Source: Clostridiales bacterium (GTDB lineage: Bacteria > Bacillota > Clostridia > Oscillospirales > Oscillospiraceae). Taken from it: a stretch of 31,922 bases of DNA. Both the position numbers and the translations under genes were made by a program. The stretch's first letter is position 1. Each line of letters starts with the position of its first letter. Where the stretch lies: contig DXYV01000034.1 of the NCBI GenBank assembly GCA_019415645.1, positions 1-31,922 of the forward strand, written 5' to 3'. The notes beneath the pieces were generated by a model. It was not told the DNA's origin. It did not search any database and saw nothing but the letters and a program-made list of their open reading frames with translations. Positions 13,732-21,832 of the stretch are shown in pieces.

Positions 13732-14976
13732 TCAGCGCACCTGGCCGCTGCCGTAAACGACGAATTTGGTGGAGGTCAGCTCCTCCAGACCCATGGGGCC
13801 CCGGGCGTGCATCTTCTGGGTGGAGATTCCGATCTCCGCGCCCAGCCCGAATTCAAACCCGTCGGTGAAGCGGGTGGAGGCATTGACGTACACCGCCGCC
13901 GCGTCCACCTCGTTCAAGAAGCGCTGGGCCGCAGTGTAATTCTCGGTGACGATGGCCTCCGAATGGCCTGAGCCGTGCTCGGCAATAAAGTCCATGGCCT
14001 CGTCCTCATCCCCCACTACCTTGACCGCCAGGATGTAATCGCCGTACTCGGTGTCCCAGTCCTCTGGTTTGGCCGGAATGGCCTCGGGCAGGATGGCGCA
14101 GGTCTCGGGGCAGCCCCGCAGCTCCACCTTTTTGCTCTTCAGGAAGGCCTGGGCCATGGGCAGGAAATCCTCGGCCACCGCCCGGTGCACCAGCAGGCAC
14201 TCCGCCGCGTTGCACACCGAGGGACGGGAGCACTTGGCGTTGTAGATGATCTCCGCCGCCATCTGCAGGTTGGCATCCTTATCCACATAGACATGGCACA
14301 CCCCTTCCCCGGTGCGGATGACGGGCACCCGGGCGTTGGCCACCACCGAGCGAATCAGGCCCCTGCCGCCCCGGGGAATGAGCACGTCCAGGTAGGCGGT
14401 CAGATTCATCATCTCGTTGGCGCTCTCCCGGCTGGTGTCCTGCACCAGGGCCGCGCAGTCCCGGGGCAGGCCGGCCTCCTCCAATGCGTCGCGCATAATG
14501 GCCATGGTGGCCTGGTTGGAGCGGAAGGCCTCCTTGCCGCCCCGCAGAATCACCGCGTTGCCCGACTTCAGGCAGAGGACCGCCGCGTCCACGGTCACAT
14601 TGGGCCGGGCCTCGTAAATGATTCCGATGACCCCCAGAGGCACCCGCTTTTTGCCGATGATCAGTCCGTTGGGCCGGGTCTCCATCTTGACCATCTGGCC
14701 GATGGGGTCGGGCAGAGCGGCTACCTGCCGCACGCCCTCCACGATTCCCGCAATGCGCTGGGCGGTCAGGGTCAGCCGGTCCAGCATCGCCTGACTCATA
14801 CCGCTCTCCCGCGCCGCGGCCACGTCCTCCTGATTGGCGGTCAAAATTTCCTCCTGCCGCCGCAGCAGGCCCTGGGCGATGGCCTCCAGCGCCTCGTTCT
14901 TCTCCCGTGTTCCGGTGCGGGCCAGTACCCGCGCCGCCTGCCTGGCCGCCTGGCCTTGAAGCTCTAAGGTCGTCAT
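13732..14976 (-). CDS. proA: Glutamate-5-semialdehyde dehydrogenase (gamma-glutamyl phosphate reductase)
   Basis: This 414-residue protein performs the second step of proline synthesis, NADPH-dependent reduction of glutamyl-5-phosphate. Family landmarks are LGVIGIIYEARPNVTVDAA, CLKSGNAVILRGGKEA, and the active-site cysteine region NAKCSRPSVCNAAECLL, with the C-terminal TRFTDGFEFGLGAEIGIST and ARGPMGLEELTS. I chose ATG 14976 because AAGGAGG lies just upstream. The start overlaps the proB stop by 4 nt, so ProB and ProA are coupled, fitting substrate channelling of the unstable phosphate intermediate. Length is normal. Confidence 0.97.
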   Translation of the reverse strand: MTTLELQGQAARQAARVLARTGTREKNEALEAIAQGLLRRQEEILTANQEDVAAARESGMSQAMLDRLTLTAQRIAGIVEGVRQVAALPDPIGQMVKMETRPNGLIIGKKRVPLGVIGIIYEARPNVTVDAAVLCLKSGNAVILRGGKEAFRSNQATMAIMRDALEEAGLPRDCAALVQDTSRESANEMMNLTAYLDVLIPRGGRGLIRSVVANARVPVIRTGEGVCHVYVDKDANLQMAAEIIYNAKCSRPSVCNAAECLLVHRAVAEDFLPMAQAFLKSKKVELRGCPETCAILPEAIPAKPEDWDTEYGDYILAVKVVGDEDEAMDFIAEHGSGHSEAIVTENYTAAQRFLNEVDAAAVYVNASTRFTDGFEFGLGAEIGISTQKMHARGPMGLEELTSTKFVVYGSGQVR

Positions 14977-15800
14977 GCTTGGTTCCTCCTTCCGGACGCG
15001 GACGCAGGGCTGGCGCAAAACCGCGTTCCGATCTCCTTTCCTTCTATAATATCATACAGCCGCTCGGGATACATCCCGTTGGTGATTACCATTTCCACCC
15101 CCGCCGCCATGGCCAGCTCGGCGGCGTTGAGTTTGGTCTGCATCCCGCCGGTGCCCCGGCTGGTGCCCGCGCCGCCGGCGGAGGCCCGCAGCTGGGGGGT
15201 CACTGCCTCCACCCGGTGGATCAGCCTGGCATCCGGATTCTGATGGGGGTCCGCGTCGTACAGTCCTTCGATGTCCGACAGGAGCACCAGCAGGTCCGCC
15301 CCCACCAGCCGGGCCACGATGGCGGAGAGAGTGTCGTTGTCGCCCAGCACCTTGCACTTGCCGGTCTCGATCTCCGCCGAGGAGACCGAGTCGTTTTCGT
15401 TGACGATGGGGATGCAGCCCAGCTCCAGCAGGGCAGAGAAGGTGTTTTTCAGGTGCTCCGCCCGCTGGGGATGCTCCACATCCTCGTCGGTCAGCAGAAT
15501 CTGGGCCACCGTGGGCCCATACTCGCCGAAGAATTTATCGTAAATGTGCATCATCTCGCATTGGCCCACCGCCGCCACGGCCTGCTTCATCCGCAGCTCC
15601 TGGGGGCGCTGCTCCAGGCTCAGCTTTCCCACCCCCACACCGATGGCGCCGGAGGAGACCAGGATCACCTGATGGCCCTGTCCATGCAGGTCGGAGAGCA
15701 CCCTGGCCAGGTGATCCACGCTGCGCAGGTTGATGCTGCCGTTGGCCCGGGTGAGGGTGGAGGTGCCCACCTTCACGACCAGTCTTATCTGCTGTTCCAT
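14973..15800 (-). CDS. proB: Glutamate 5-kinase (short form without PUA domain)
   Basis: This 275-residue amino-acid kinase catalyses the first committed step of proline synthesis (glutamate + ATP). Motifs include VVKVGTSTLTR at the N-terminus, VSSGAIGVGVGKL, NENDSVS, LGDNDTLSAIVARLVGADLL and GTGGMQTKLNAAELAMAAGV. It ends after the kinase domain, lacking the C-terminal PUA domain of the longer E. coli-type enzyme; the short form is common in Firmicutes and Clostridia. The last residues (SPASASGRRNQA) are low complexity. GGAG lies upstream of ATG 15800, with a promoter at 15851-15879. Confidence 0.95.
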   Translation of the reverse strand: MEQQIRLVVKVGTSTLTRANGSINLRSVDHLARVLSDLHGQGHQVILVSSGAIGVGVGKLSLEQRPQELRMKQAVAAVGQCEMMHIYDKFFGEYGPTVAQILLTDEDVEHPQRAEHLKNTFSALLELGCIPIVNENDSVSSAEIETGKCKVLGDNDTLSAIVARLVGADLLVLLSDIEGLYDADPHQNPDARLIHRVEAVTPQLRASAGGAGTSRGTGGMQTKLNAAELAMAAGVEMVITNGMYPERLYDIIEGKEIGTRFCASPASASGRRNQA

Positions 15801-15850
15801 GTTATGACTCCATTTCTTACCTTAAGCTCCCACCTAAGGTGGTTCACCTG

Positions 15851-15879
15851 ATTGTAACACGCTGGCAAAATTTTGTCCA
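15851..15879 (-). promoter_or_regulatory. Probable proBA promoter
   Basis: On the minus strand TGGACA (15874-15879), a 17-bp spacer, then TACAAT (15851-15856). A short inverted repeat CCACCT-A-AGGTGG lies just downstream, near 15831-15843, and could be an operator or a small leader hairpin. No full T-box or riboswitch is recognisable. Confidence 0.7.
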
Positions 15880-16008
15880 TAGGCCATGTTAGCCGGTTAA
15901 AAAGTATAATTTTTTGTAGTTTTCACCAGGTTTTGCTTGTAATTTCCCTTCATTTGGTCTACAATGTCTCTGTTCGGAAATCTGATCGGCAAGGAGCGTT
16001 CGAGGTCC

Positions 16009-16494
16009 ATGCTCAACATCGTCCTGGTAGAACCGGAGATCCCCATGAATACGGGCAACATCGCCCGCACCTGCGCCGCCACCCGCAGCCGCCTGCATCT
16101 GATCGAGCCCCTGGGCTTCGACATCTCAGACAAAGCGGTAAAGCGGGCGGGGCTGGATTACTGGCCCATGGTCGACCTGCATGTCTACCCCAATCTGGAG
16201 GAGCTCTTCCGTCAGAATCCCGATCCCGACCTGTGGCTGGCCACCACCAAAGCGCCCCGCAGCTATGCTCAGGCTACGTTCCGGGACGGCTGCTGGCTCT
16301 TCTTCGGCAAGGAGACCGCCGGATTGCCCCAGGATTTTCGGGAACACTATTCCGAGCGCTGTATCCGCATTCCCATGCGGGCGGATGCCCGCAGTCTCAA
16401 TTTGGCAAACTCCGTGGCGATTCTCACCTACGAGGCGCTGCGGCAGCTGGACTTCCCCGGCCTGTCCGGGGAGGGTGAAATGAAAGGAGAATGA
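16009..16494 (+). CDS. trmL: tRNA (cytidine(34)-2'-O)-methyltransferase, SPOUT family
   Basis: From ATG 16009 this is a 161-residue protein beginning MLNIVLVEPEIPMNTGNIAR, the canonical TrmL start. The SPOUT knot is visible in LFFGKETAGLP and in IPMRADARSLNLANSVAILT. The enzyme methylates the 2'-O of the wobble base of tRNA-Leu isoacceptors. An in-frame ATG at 15964 would add 15 residues not found in the family and has no ribosome site; AAGGAG precedes 16009 by 12 nt. The stop overlaps the upstream ATG candidate of pgk (ATGA), placing trmL at the head of the glycolytic run. Confidence 0.92.
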   Translation: MLNIVLVEPEIPMNTGNIARTCAATRSRLHLIEPLGFDISDKAVKRAGLDYWPMVDLHVYPNLEELFRQNPDPDLWLATTKAPRSYAQATFRDGCWLFFGKETAGLPQDFREHYSERCIRIPMRADARSLNLANSVAILTYEALRQLDFPGLSGEGEMKGE

Positions 16495-16496
16495 CT

Positions 16497-17690
16497 TTGA
16501 ACTACCACAAGAAAACCGTCCAGGACATCGACGTGAAGGGAAAGAAGGTCCTGCTGCGCTGTGATTTCAACGTGCCTCAGGACAAGGCCACCGGCGCCAT
16601 CACCGATGATAAGCGGATCGTGGCCTCCCTACCCACCATCCGCTACCTGCTGGAGCAAAACGCCGCGGTGATCGCCTGCTCCCACTTGGGCAAGCCCAAG
16701 GGGGAGTGGAAGGAATCCCTGTCCCTGGCCCCCGTGGCCAAGCGGCTGAGCGAGCTGCTGGGCCAGGAGGTCATCTTCGCCAAGGACATCATCGGCGAGG
16801 ATGCCAAGGCCAAGGCCGCCGCCCTTCAGCCCGGCCAGATCATGCTGCTGGAAAATCTGCGCTTTGACAAGGGCGAGGAAAAGAACGATCCGGAGTTCGC
16901 CAAGGCGCTGGCCAGCCTGGCCGAGGTCTATGTGTCCGACGCCTTCGGCACCGTCCACCGGGCCCACGCCTCCACCGCCGGCGTGGCGGCCTATCTGCCC
17001 GCCGTGTCCGGCTTCCTCATCGCCAAGGAGCTGGAGATCATGGGCGGCGCCCTGGCCGATCCCAAGCGTCCCCTGGTGGCTATCCTGGGCGGCGCGAAGG
17101 TCTCCTCCAAGATCGGCGTCATCAACAACCTGCTGGACATCGCCGACACCATTATCGTGGGCGGCGGCATGGCCTATACCTTTATTAAAGCTATGGGCGG
17201 CACCGTGGGCACCTCCCTGCTGGAGGCTGACTGGCTGGACTACTGCAACGAGATGATGGCCAAGGCCAAGGAGAAGGGCGTCAAGCTCCTGCTGCCGGTG
17301 GACACCCTGTGCGCAGCCGAGTTCTCCGCCGACGCCAAGCCCGAGCTGGTGGACACCATGGCCATCCCCGACGACCGCATGGGCATGGACATCGGCCCCA
17401 AGACCATCGAGCTCTTCTCCGCCGCGGTGCAGGACGCAGGCACCGTCATTTGGAACGGCCCCATGGGCGTGTTTGAGTTCCCCGCCTTTGCCGAGGGCAC
17501 CCGTGCCATCGCCAAGGCGCTGGCTGCCACCGACGCCATCACCATCGTGGGCGGCGGCGACTCTGCGGCCGCAGTGGCTCAGCTGGGCTATGCCGACCAG
17601 ATGACCCACATCTCCACCGGCGGCGGCGCCTCCCTGGAATTCCTGGAAGGTAAGGAACTGCCCGGCGTGGCTTGCCTGCTGGATAAGTAA
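16497..17690 (+). CDS. pgk: Phosphoglycerate kinase
   Basis: This 397-residue protein (MNYHKKTVQDIDVKGKKVLL...) converts 1,3-bisphosphoglycerate and ADP to 3-phosphoglycerate and ATP. Motifs are VLLRCDFNVP, CSHLGKPKG, LLENLRF, the HRAHASTAGVA segment, GGAKVSSKIGVI, TVIWNGPMGVFEFPAFA and GGGDSAAAV. I prefer TTG 16497, which has AAAGGAG at an ideal 7-nt spacing; ATG 16491 two codons earlier sits almost on top of that site. The last residues and stop are duplicated downstream (17836-17893), and GGAACTGCCCGGC inside the gene pairs with the 3' flank. Gene length is normal, so the duplication did not truncate it. Confidence 0.97.
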   Translation: MNYHKKTVQDIDVKGKKVLLRCDFNVPQDKATGAITDDKRIVASLPTIRYLLEQNAAVIACSHLGKPKGEWKESLSLAPVAKRLSELLGQEVIFAKDIIGEDAKAKAAALQPGQIMLLENLRFDKGEEKNDPEFAKALASLAEVYVSDAFGTVHRAHASTAGVAAYLPAVSGFLIAKELEIMGGALADPKRPLVAILGGAKVSSKIGVINNLLDIADTIIVGGGMAYTFIKAMGGTVGTSLLEADWLDYCNEMMAKAKEKGVKLLLPVDTLCAAEFSADAKPELVDTMAIPDDRMGMDIGPKTIELFSAAVQDAGTVIWNGPMGVFEFPAFAEGTRAIAKALAATDAITIVGGGDSAAAVAQLGYADQMTHISTGGGASLEFLEGKELPGVACLLDK

Positions 17691-17714
17691 ATTCCTCCCA
17701 AGCCGGGCAGTTCC
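17654..17714. repeat. Inverted repeat bracketing the pgk stop codon
   Basis: GGAACTGCCCGGC (17654-17666, coding) and GCCGGGCAGTTCC (17702-17714, 3' flank) are perfectly complementary over 13 bp. The 35-nt loop holds the last seven codons and the TAA. The geometry parallels that at nadE (10832-10926). Confidence 0.85.
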
Positions 17715-17893
17715 CGGGGGCCCCGCCGAAGCCCAGCGCCGCAGGTGCGGGTTCGGTGGGGAGAAGAGAAGCAGCGCAGGAAACGAGCTTTCCCGCTGGC
17801 GGGGAAGCGAGTGATCTGGAGCTTGCTTCGACGACGCCCGGTGTGGCCTGCCTGCTGGACAAGTAAAATCTTCCTAAGCCGGGCAGTTCCCGG
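17660..17893. repeat. Direct repeats of the pgk 3' end flanking a structured element
   Basis: Copy 1 (17660-17717) covers the end of pgk (encoding GVACLLDK and stop) plus 27 bases of 3' flank. Copy 2 (17836-17893) matches 52 of 58 positions, 176 bp downstream. All three differences in the coding part are third-position synonymous (GGC/GGT, GCT/GCC, GAT/GAC); the other three lie after the stop. Both copies end where the CCCC arm of the structured element begins or would begin. Confidence 0.9.
17721..17834 (+). repeat. Structured two-hairpin element, copy 2 (after pgk)
   Basis: Hairpin 1 (17721-17761) has the CCCCG...TGGGG clamp with inner pairs CCGAA/TTCGG, CCC/GGG and GCGCC/GGTGC around a GCA loop. 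The linker contains GCAGCGCAGG. Hairpin 2 (17788-17807) pairs CTTTCCCG with CGGGGAAG. The tail GAGCTTGCTTCGACGA matches the tail of copy 1 in layout. It lies between the two copies of the pgk 3' end, upstream of tpiA. Confidence 0.7.
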
Positions 17894-17941
17894 CCCCTAT
17901 TCTTCCTTCTTCATTTATTAAAATCGAAAGGACTGTCTTTG

Positions 17942-18715
17942 ATGAACCGCCGTTACCGCAAGACGATTATTGCCGGAAACTGGAAAATGAATAAGACCCT
18001 CTCCGAGACCAAGCTCTTTGCAGAGGAACTCAAGCCCATGCTGGGCAAGCACAAGTGGTGCGAGGTCGTGCTGTGCGTGCCCTATGTCAACATTCCCGCC
18101 GCTATCCGGATGTTCAAGGACACCCGGGTGTCCATCGGCGCGGAAAACTGCCACTACGAGGCCAGCGGCGCCTTCACCGGCGAAGTGGCCCCGGAGATGC
18201 TCAAGGAGATTGGCGTGAAGTACGTCATCATCGGCCACTCTGAGCGCCGCAGCTACTACAATGAGACCGACTTCACCGTCAACAAGAAGGTCCACGCCGC
18301 CCTGGAGGCCGGCCTGACCCCCATCGTCTGCGTGGGCGAGAGCCTGGAGCAGCGGGAGCTGGGCGTCACCCAGGAGCTGATTTCCTATCAGGTCAAGGCC
18401 GCCCTGTCCGGCCTGGAGGCCGCGCAGGTGCGCCATGTGGTCATCGCCTATGAGCCCCTGTGGGCCATCGGCACGGGCAAGACCGCCACGGCGGAGCAGG
18501 CCGGCGAGGTCTGCTGCCACATCCGCGCCGTCATCCGCTCGCTGTACGGCGCCCGGGTGGCCCGTGCGGTCACCATCCAGTACGGCGGCTCCATGAACGC
18601 CAAGAACGCCGCCGAGCTGCTGGCCCAGCCCGACGTGGACGGCGGTTTGATCGGCGGCGCTTCCCTGAAGGCTCCCGACTTTATGACCATTATCAACTCC
18701 GCCAACCAGGAGTAA
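17942..18715 (+). CDS. tpiA: Triosephosphate isomerase
   Basis: This 257-residue TIM barrel interconverts dihydroxyacetone phosphate and glyceraldehyde 3-phosphate. The catalytic residues are present: Lys in AGNWKMNKT, His in IIGHSERRSYYNE, Glu in VIAYEPLWAIGTGKTA, with the phosphate-binding YGGSMNAKNAAELL and GGLIGGASL. I use ATG 17942; a TTG one codon upstream is slightly better spaced from AAAGGA and is possible. It is preceded by the pgk 3'-end duplication and probably transcribed together with pgk. Confidence 0.97.
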   Translation: MNRRYRKTIIAGNWKMNKTLSETKLFAEELKPMLGKHKWCEVVLCVPYVNIPAAIRMFKDTRVSIGAENCHYEASGAFTGEVAPEMLKEIGVKYVIIGHSERRSYYNETDFTVNKKVHAALEAGLTPIVCVGESLEQRELGVTQELISYQVKAALSGLEAAQVRHVVIAYEPLWAIGTGKTATAEQAGEVCCHIRAVIRSLYGARVARAVTIQYGGSMNAKNAAELLAQPDVDGGLIGGASLKAPDFMTIINSANQE

Positions 18716-18862
18716 GCGTCCGAGCCGTCATGCGCGCGTCGCGCATAGGCGCGGCGTGAGTACGCGCAACGAGCCGTACCTGCCCGCCGCGCCTGTCATG
18801 GCCGGGTGTAGGCAGCTTGGCTGCAAAAGCAGCCGCAGAATCCTGACAAAGTAAGAGGTATT
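18716..18862 (+). other. Structured tpiA-gpmI spacer
   Basis: Three hairpins follow in 147 nt: ATGCGCG/CGCGCAT with a 3-nt loop (near 18730-18746), AGGCGCGGC/GCCGCGCCT (9 bp, enclosing an inner GTACG/CGTAC pair), and GGCTGC-AAAA-GCAGCC near 18828. There is no T-run, so this is not a terminator. It may stabilise or process the glycolytic mRNA. It contains a GCAGCTTGG string also found in the nadE-associated element but is otherwise not clearly of that family. Confidence 0.45.
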
Positions 18863-20377
18863 ATGAAAACACCAACCACACTGATCATTATGGACGGCTT
18901 CGGCCTGACCAGCCAGGTGCTGGGCAACGCCATCGAGGCCGCCTCTACTCCCAATCTGGACCGGCTCTTCGCGGAAAATCCCGGCTGCAAGCTGGCCGCT
19001 TCCGGTCTGGACGTGGGTCTGCCCGAGGGGCAGATCGGCAACAGCGAGGTGGGGCACACCAACATCGGCGCCGGCCGTGTGGTGTTCCAGGACCTGCCCC
19101 GCATCTCCCTGGACATCCAGGAGGGCGGCTTCTTCCAGAACGCCGCCTATCTCTCCGCGGTGGAGAACTGCAAGACCCACGACTCCGCCCTCCACCTGTT
19201 CGGCCTGCTGTCTGACGGCGGCGTGCACAGCCACATCGAGCACCTGTACGCCCTGCTGGAGCTGGCCAAGCGGCAGGGGCTCTCCCGCGTCTACATCCAC
19301 GCTTTCCTGGACGGACGGGACGTGGCCCCCACCTCCGGCAAGGATTTCGTGGCGGCCTGCGCCGCCAAGTGCCGGGAGCTGGGCGTGGGCTCCATCGCCA
19401 CGGTCTCCGGCCGCTACTACGCCATGGACCGGGACAACCGCTGGGAGCGCCTCCAGAAGGCCTATGACGCCATCGTGCTGGGCCAGGGCGTGCAAAACCC
19501 CGACCCAGTGGCCGCCGTGCAGGACTCCTACGACCAGGAGGTCACCGACGAGTTCGTGGTCCCCGTGGTGTGCGACCCCGCCGGCACGGTGAAGGAGCAT
19601 GACTCCATCATCTTCTTCAACTTCCGTCCCGACCGGGCCCGGGAGATCACCCGCGCCTTCGTGGACCCGGAGCTGGACACCCTGGACCGGCCCCTCGGCT
19701 GCTTCCCCGTGTGCTTTATCTGCACCACGGAGTACGATGCGGCCATGCCAAACGTGCAGGTGGCCTACCCCCGGCACAAGCTGCGCAACATCTTCGGCGA
19801 GTATATCAGCCGCCTGGGCCTGACCCAGCTGCGCATCGCCGAGACGGAGAAGTACGCCCATGTCACCTTCTTCTTCAACGGCGGTGAGGAGAAGGTCTTT
19901 GAGGGGGAGGACCGCTGCCTGATTCCCTCCCCCAAGGTAGCCACCTACGACCTCAAGCCCGAGATGTCCGCCTATGAGGTCACCGACGAGGCGGTGCGCC
20001 GCATCGAGAGCGGCGCGTACGACGTCATCATCCTCAACTTCGCCAACTGCGATATGGTGGGCCACACCGGCGTGTTCGAGGCCGCCGTCAAGGCGGTGGA
20101 GACCGTGGACGCCTGCGTGGACCGGGTGGTCAAGGCCACCCGCGGCTTGGGCGGCGTGGCCCTCATCACCGCCGACCACGGCAATGCCGAGCGCATGTGT
20201 GACGAGAACGGCGACCCCTTTACCGCACACACCACCAATCTGGTGCCCTTCTATGTGGTGGGCGCCGACGTAAAGCTCCGGGACGGCCGCCTGGCCGACA
20301 TCGCCCCCACCATGCTGGACCTGATGGGCCTCAAGCAGCCGGAGGAGATGACCGGACAGACCCTGATTCAATCCTGA
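18863..20377 (+). CDS. gpmI: 2,3-bisphosphoglycerate-independent phosphoglycerate mutase
   Basis: This 504-residue Mn2+-dependent mutase interconverts 3- and 2-phosphoglycerate. It belongs to the alkaline phosphatase superfamily: the metal-binding IIMDGFG (Asp11), the phosphoserine nucleophile in GQIGNSEVGHTNIGAG (Ser61), the substrate-binding HLFGLLSDGGVHSH and HAFLDGRD, and the C-terminal metal site NFANCDMVGHTG and ITADHGNAE. Length is standard (about 510). AAGAGG precedes ATG 18863. It lies between tpiA and eno in the lower-glycolysis run. Confidence 0.97.
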   Translation: MKTPTTLIIMDGFGLTSQVLGNAIEAASTPNLDRLFAENPGCKLAASGLDVGLPEGQIGNSEVGHTNIGAGRVVFQDLPRISLDIQEGGFFQNAAYLSAVENCKTHDSALHLFGLLSDGGVHSHIEHLYALLELAKRQGLSRVYIHAFLDGRDVAPTSGKDFVAACAAKCRELGVGSIATVSGRYYAMDRDNRWERLQKAYDAIVLGQGVQNPDPVAAVQDSYDQEVTDEFVVPVVCDPAGTVKEHDSIIFFNFRPDRAREITRAFVDPELDTLDRPLGCFPVCFICTTEYDAAMPNVQVAYPRHKLRNIFGEYISRLGLTQLRIAETEKYAHVTFFFNGGEEKVFEGEDRCLIPSPKVATYDLKPEMSAYEVTDEAVRRIESGAYDVIILNFANCDMVGHTGVFEAAVKAVETVDACVDRVVKATRGLGGVALITADHGNAERMCDENGDPFTAHTTNLVPFYVVGADVKLRDGRLADIAPTMLDLMGLKQPEEMTGQTLIQS

Positions 20378-20420
20378 CCGCACGGACGCGGATCACTAAC
20401 TTTGAAGGAGTAAGACAACC

Positions 20421-21722
20421 ATGAAAAGCATGATCGAAATTGTAGACGTTCTGGCCCGCGAGATTCTGGATTCCCGCGGCAACCCCACCATCGAGGTGGA
20501 GGTCACCCTGGACGACGGCGTAGTGGGCCGGGCTGCGGTGCCCTCCGGCGCCTCCACCGGCATCTATGAGGCCTGCGAGCTGCGGGACGGCGACAAGACC
20601 CGCTATCTGGGCAAGGGCGTGGAGAAGGCCGTGTTCAACTGCAACACCGAGATCGCCGAGGCCCTGATCGGCATGAACGCCCTGGATCAGGTGGCCATCG
20701 ACAAGACCCTGATCGAGCTGGACGGCACCCCCAACAAGTCCCGCCTGGGCGCCAACGCCATTCTGGGCGCGTCCCTGGCCGTGGCCAAGGCGGCCGCCGA
20801 GAGCCTGGGCACCTCCCTGTACAACTATATCGGCGGCGTCAACGCCAAGACCCTGCCGGTGCCCATGATGAACATTCTCAACGGCGGCGCCCACGCCACC
20901 AACAACGTGGACATTCAGGAGTTTATGATCATGCCCGTGGGGGCCTGCTGCTTCAAGAAGGCCCTCCAGATGTGCGCCGAGGTGTTCCACACCCTCAAGA
21001 CCGTCCTCAAGGAGAACGGCACCCCCGCCGCCGGCGTGGGCGACGAGGGCGGCTATGCGCCCAACCTGAAGAAGGACGAGGACGCGCTGAAGGTCATCGT
21101 GCAGGCCATCGAGAAGGCCGGCTACAAGCCCGGCGAGGACTTCATGATTGCCATTGATGCCGCCACCTCCGAGTGGTACAACGACGAGACCGGCTGCTAC
21201 GACCTGCCCAAGGCCAAAAAGACCATGACCAAGCAGCAGATGGTCAACATGTGGAAGAAGTTTGTGGACACTTATCCCATCATCTCCCTGGAGGACGGCA
21301 TGGGCGAGAACGACTGGGAGGGCTGGTCCATGCTCACCAAGGCCATCGGCGACCGGGTGCAGCTGGTGGGCGACGACCTGTTCGTCACCAACACCGAGCG
21401 CCTCAAGACCGGCATTGAGAAGAAGGTGGCCAACTCCATCCTCATCAAGGTCAACCAGATCGGCACCCTGACCGAGACCCTGGACGCCATCCAGATGGCC
21501 AACCGGGCCGGCTACACCGCCATCGTGTCCCACCGCTCCGGCGAGACCGAGGACGCCACCATCGCCGACATCGCCGTGGCCGTCAACGCCGGCCAGATCA
21601 AGACCGGCGCTCCCAGCCGCACCGACCGCGTGGCCAAGTACAACCAGCTGCTGCGCATCGAGGAGGAGCTGGACTCCGCCGCCATTTATCTGGGCAAGGA
21701 CGCATTCTTCAACCTGAAGTAA
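20421..21722 (+). CDS. eno: Enolase (phosphopyruvate hydratase)
   Basis: This 433-residue protein dehydrates 2-phosphoglycerate to phosphoenolpyruvate. Motifs are ILDSRGNPTIEVEV, PSGASTGIYEA, the metal ligands in AIDAATSEWY and ISLEDGMGENDWEGW, KVNQIGTLTET and the catalytic-loop SHRSGETEDA. Length is standard. GAAGGAGTAAG precedes ATG 20421. It is the last gene of the trmL-pgk-tpiA-gpmI-eno run and is closed by the terminator at 21742. Confidence 0.98.
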   Translation: MKSMIEIVDVLAREILDSRGNPTIEVEVTLDDGVVGRAAVPSGASTGIYEACELRDGDKTRYLGKGVEKAVFNCNTEIAEALIGMNALDQVAIDKTLIELDGTPNKSRLGANAILGASLAVAKAAAESLGTSLYNYIGGVNAKTLPVPMMNILNGGAHATNNVDIQEFMIMPVGACCFKKALQMCAEVFHTLKTVLKENGTPAAGVGDEGGYAPNLKKDEDALKVIVQAIEKAGYKPGEDFMIAIDAATSEWYNDETGCYDLPKAKKTMTKQQMVNMWKKFVDTYPIISLEDGMGENDWEGWSMLTKAIGDRVQLVGDDLFVTNTERLKTGIEKKVANSILIKVNQIGTLTETLDAIQMANRAGYTAIVSHRSGETEDATIADIAVAVNAGQIKTGAPSRTDRVAKYNQLLRIEEELDSAAIYLGKDAFFNLK

Positions 21723-21741
21723 TCCTCCAAACGATACGCAA

Positions 21742-21779
21742 ACAGGGCCGCTGCCTTTCGGCAGCGGCCCTGTAATTTT
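21742..21779 (+). terminator. Terminator of the glycolytic gene run
   Basis: ACAGGGCCGCTGCC and GGCAGCGGCCCTGT pair perfectly over 14 bp with a TTTC loop, followed by AATTTT, 19 nt after the eno stop. Confidence 0.93.
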
Positions 21780-21832
21780 GCCGCCCGGCATGATCTTTTT
21801 ACAAAATCGCGATCACAGAACATTGACCAGTA

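Noticed and set aside
15801..15850. T-box or proline riboswitch before proB
   Set aside because: Only a short CCACCT/AGGTGG inverted repeat is present; no T-box sequence, specifier stem or terminator was found.
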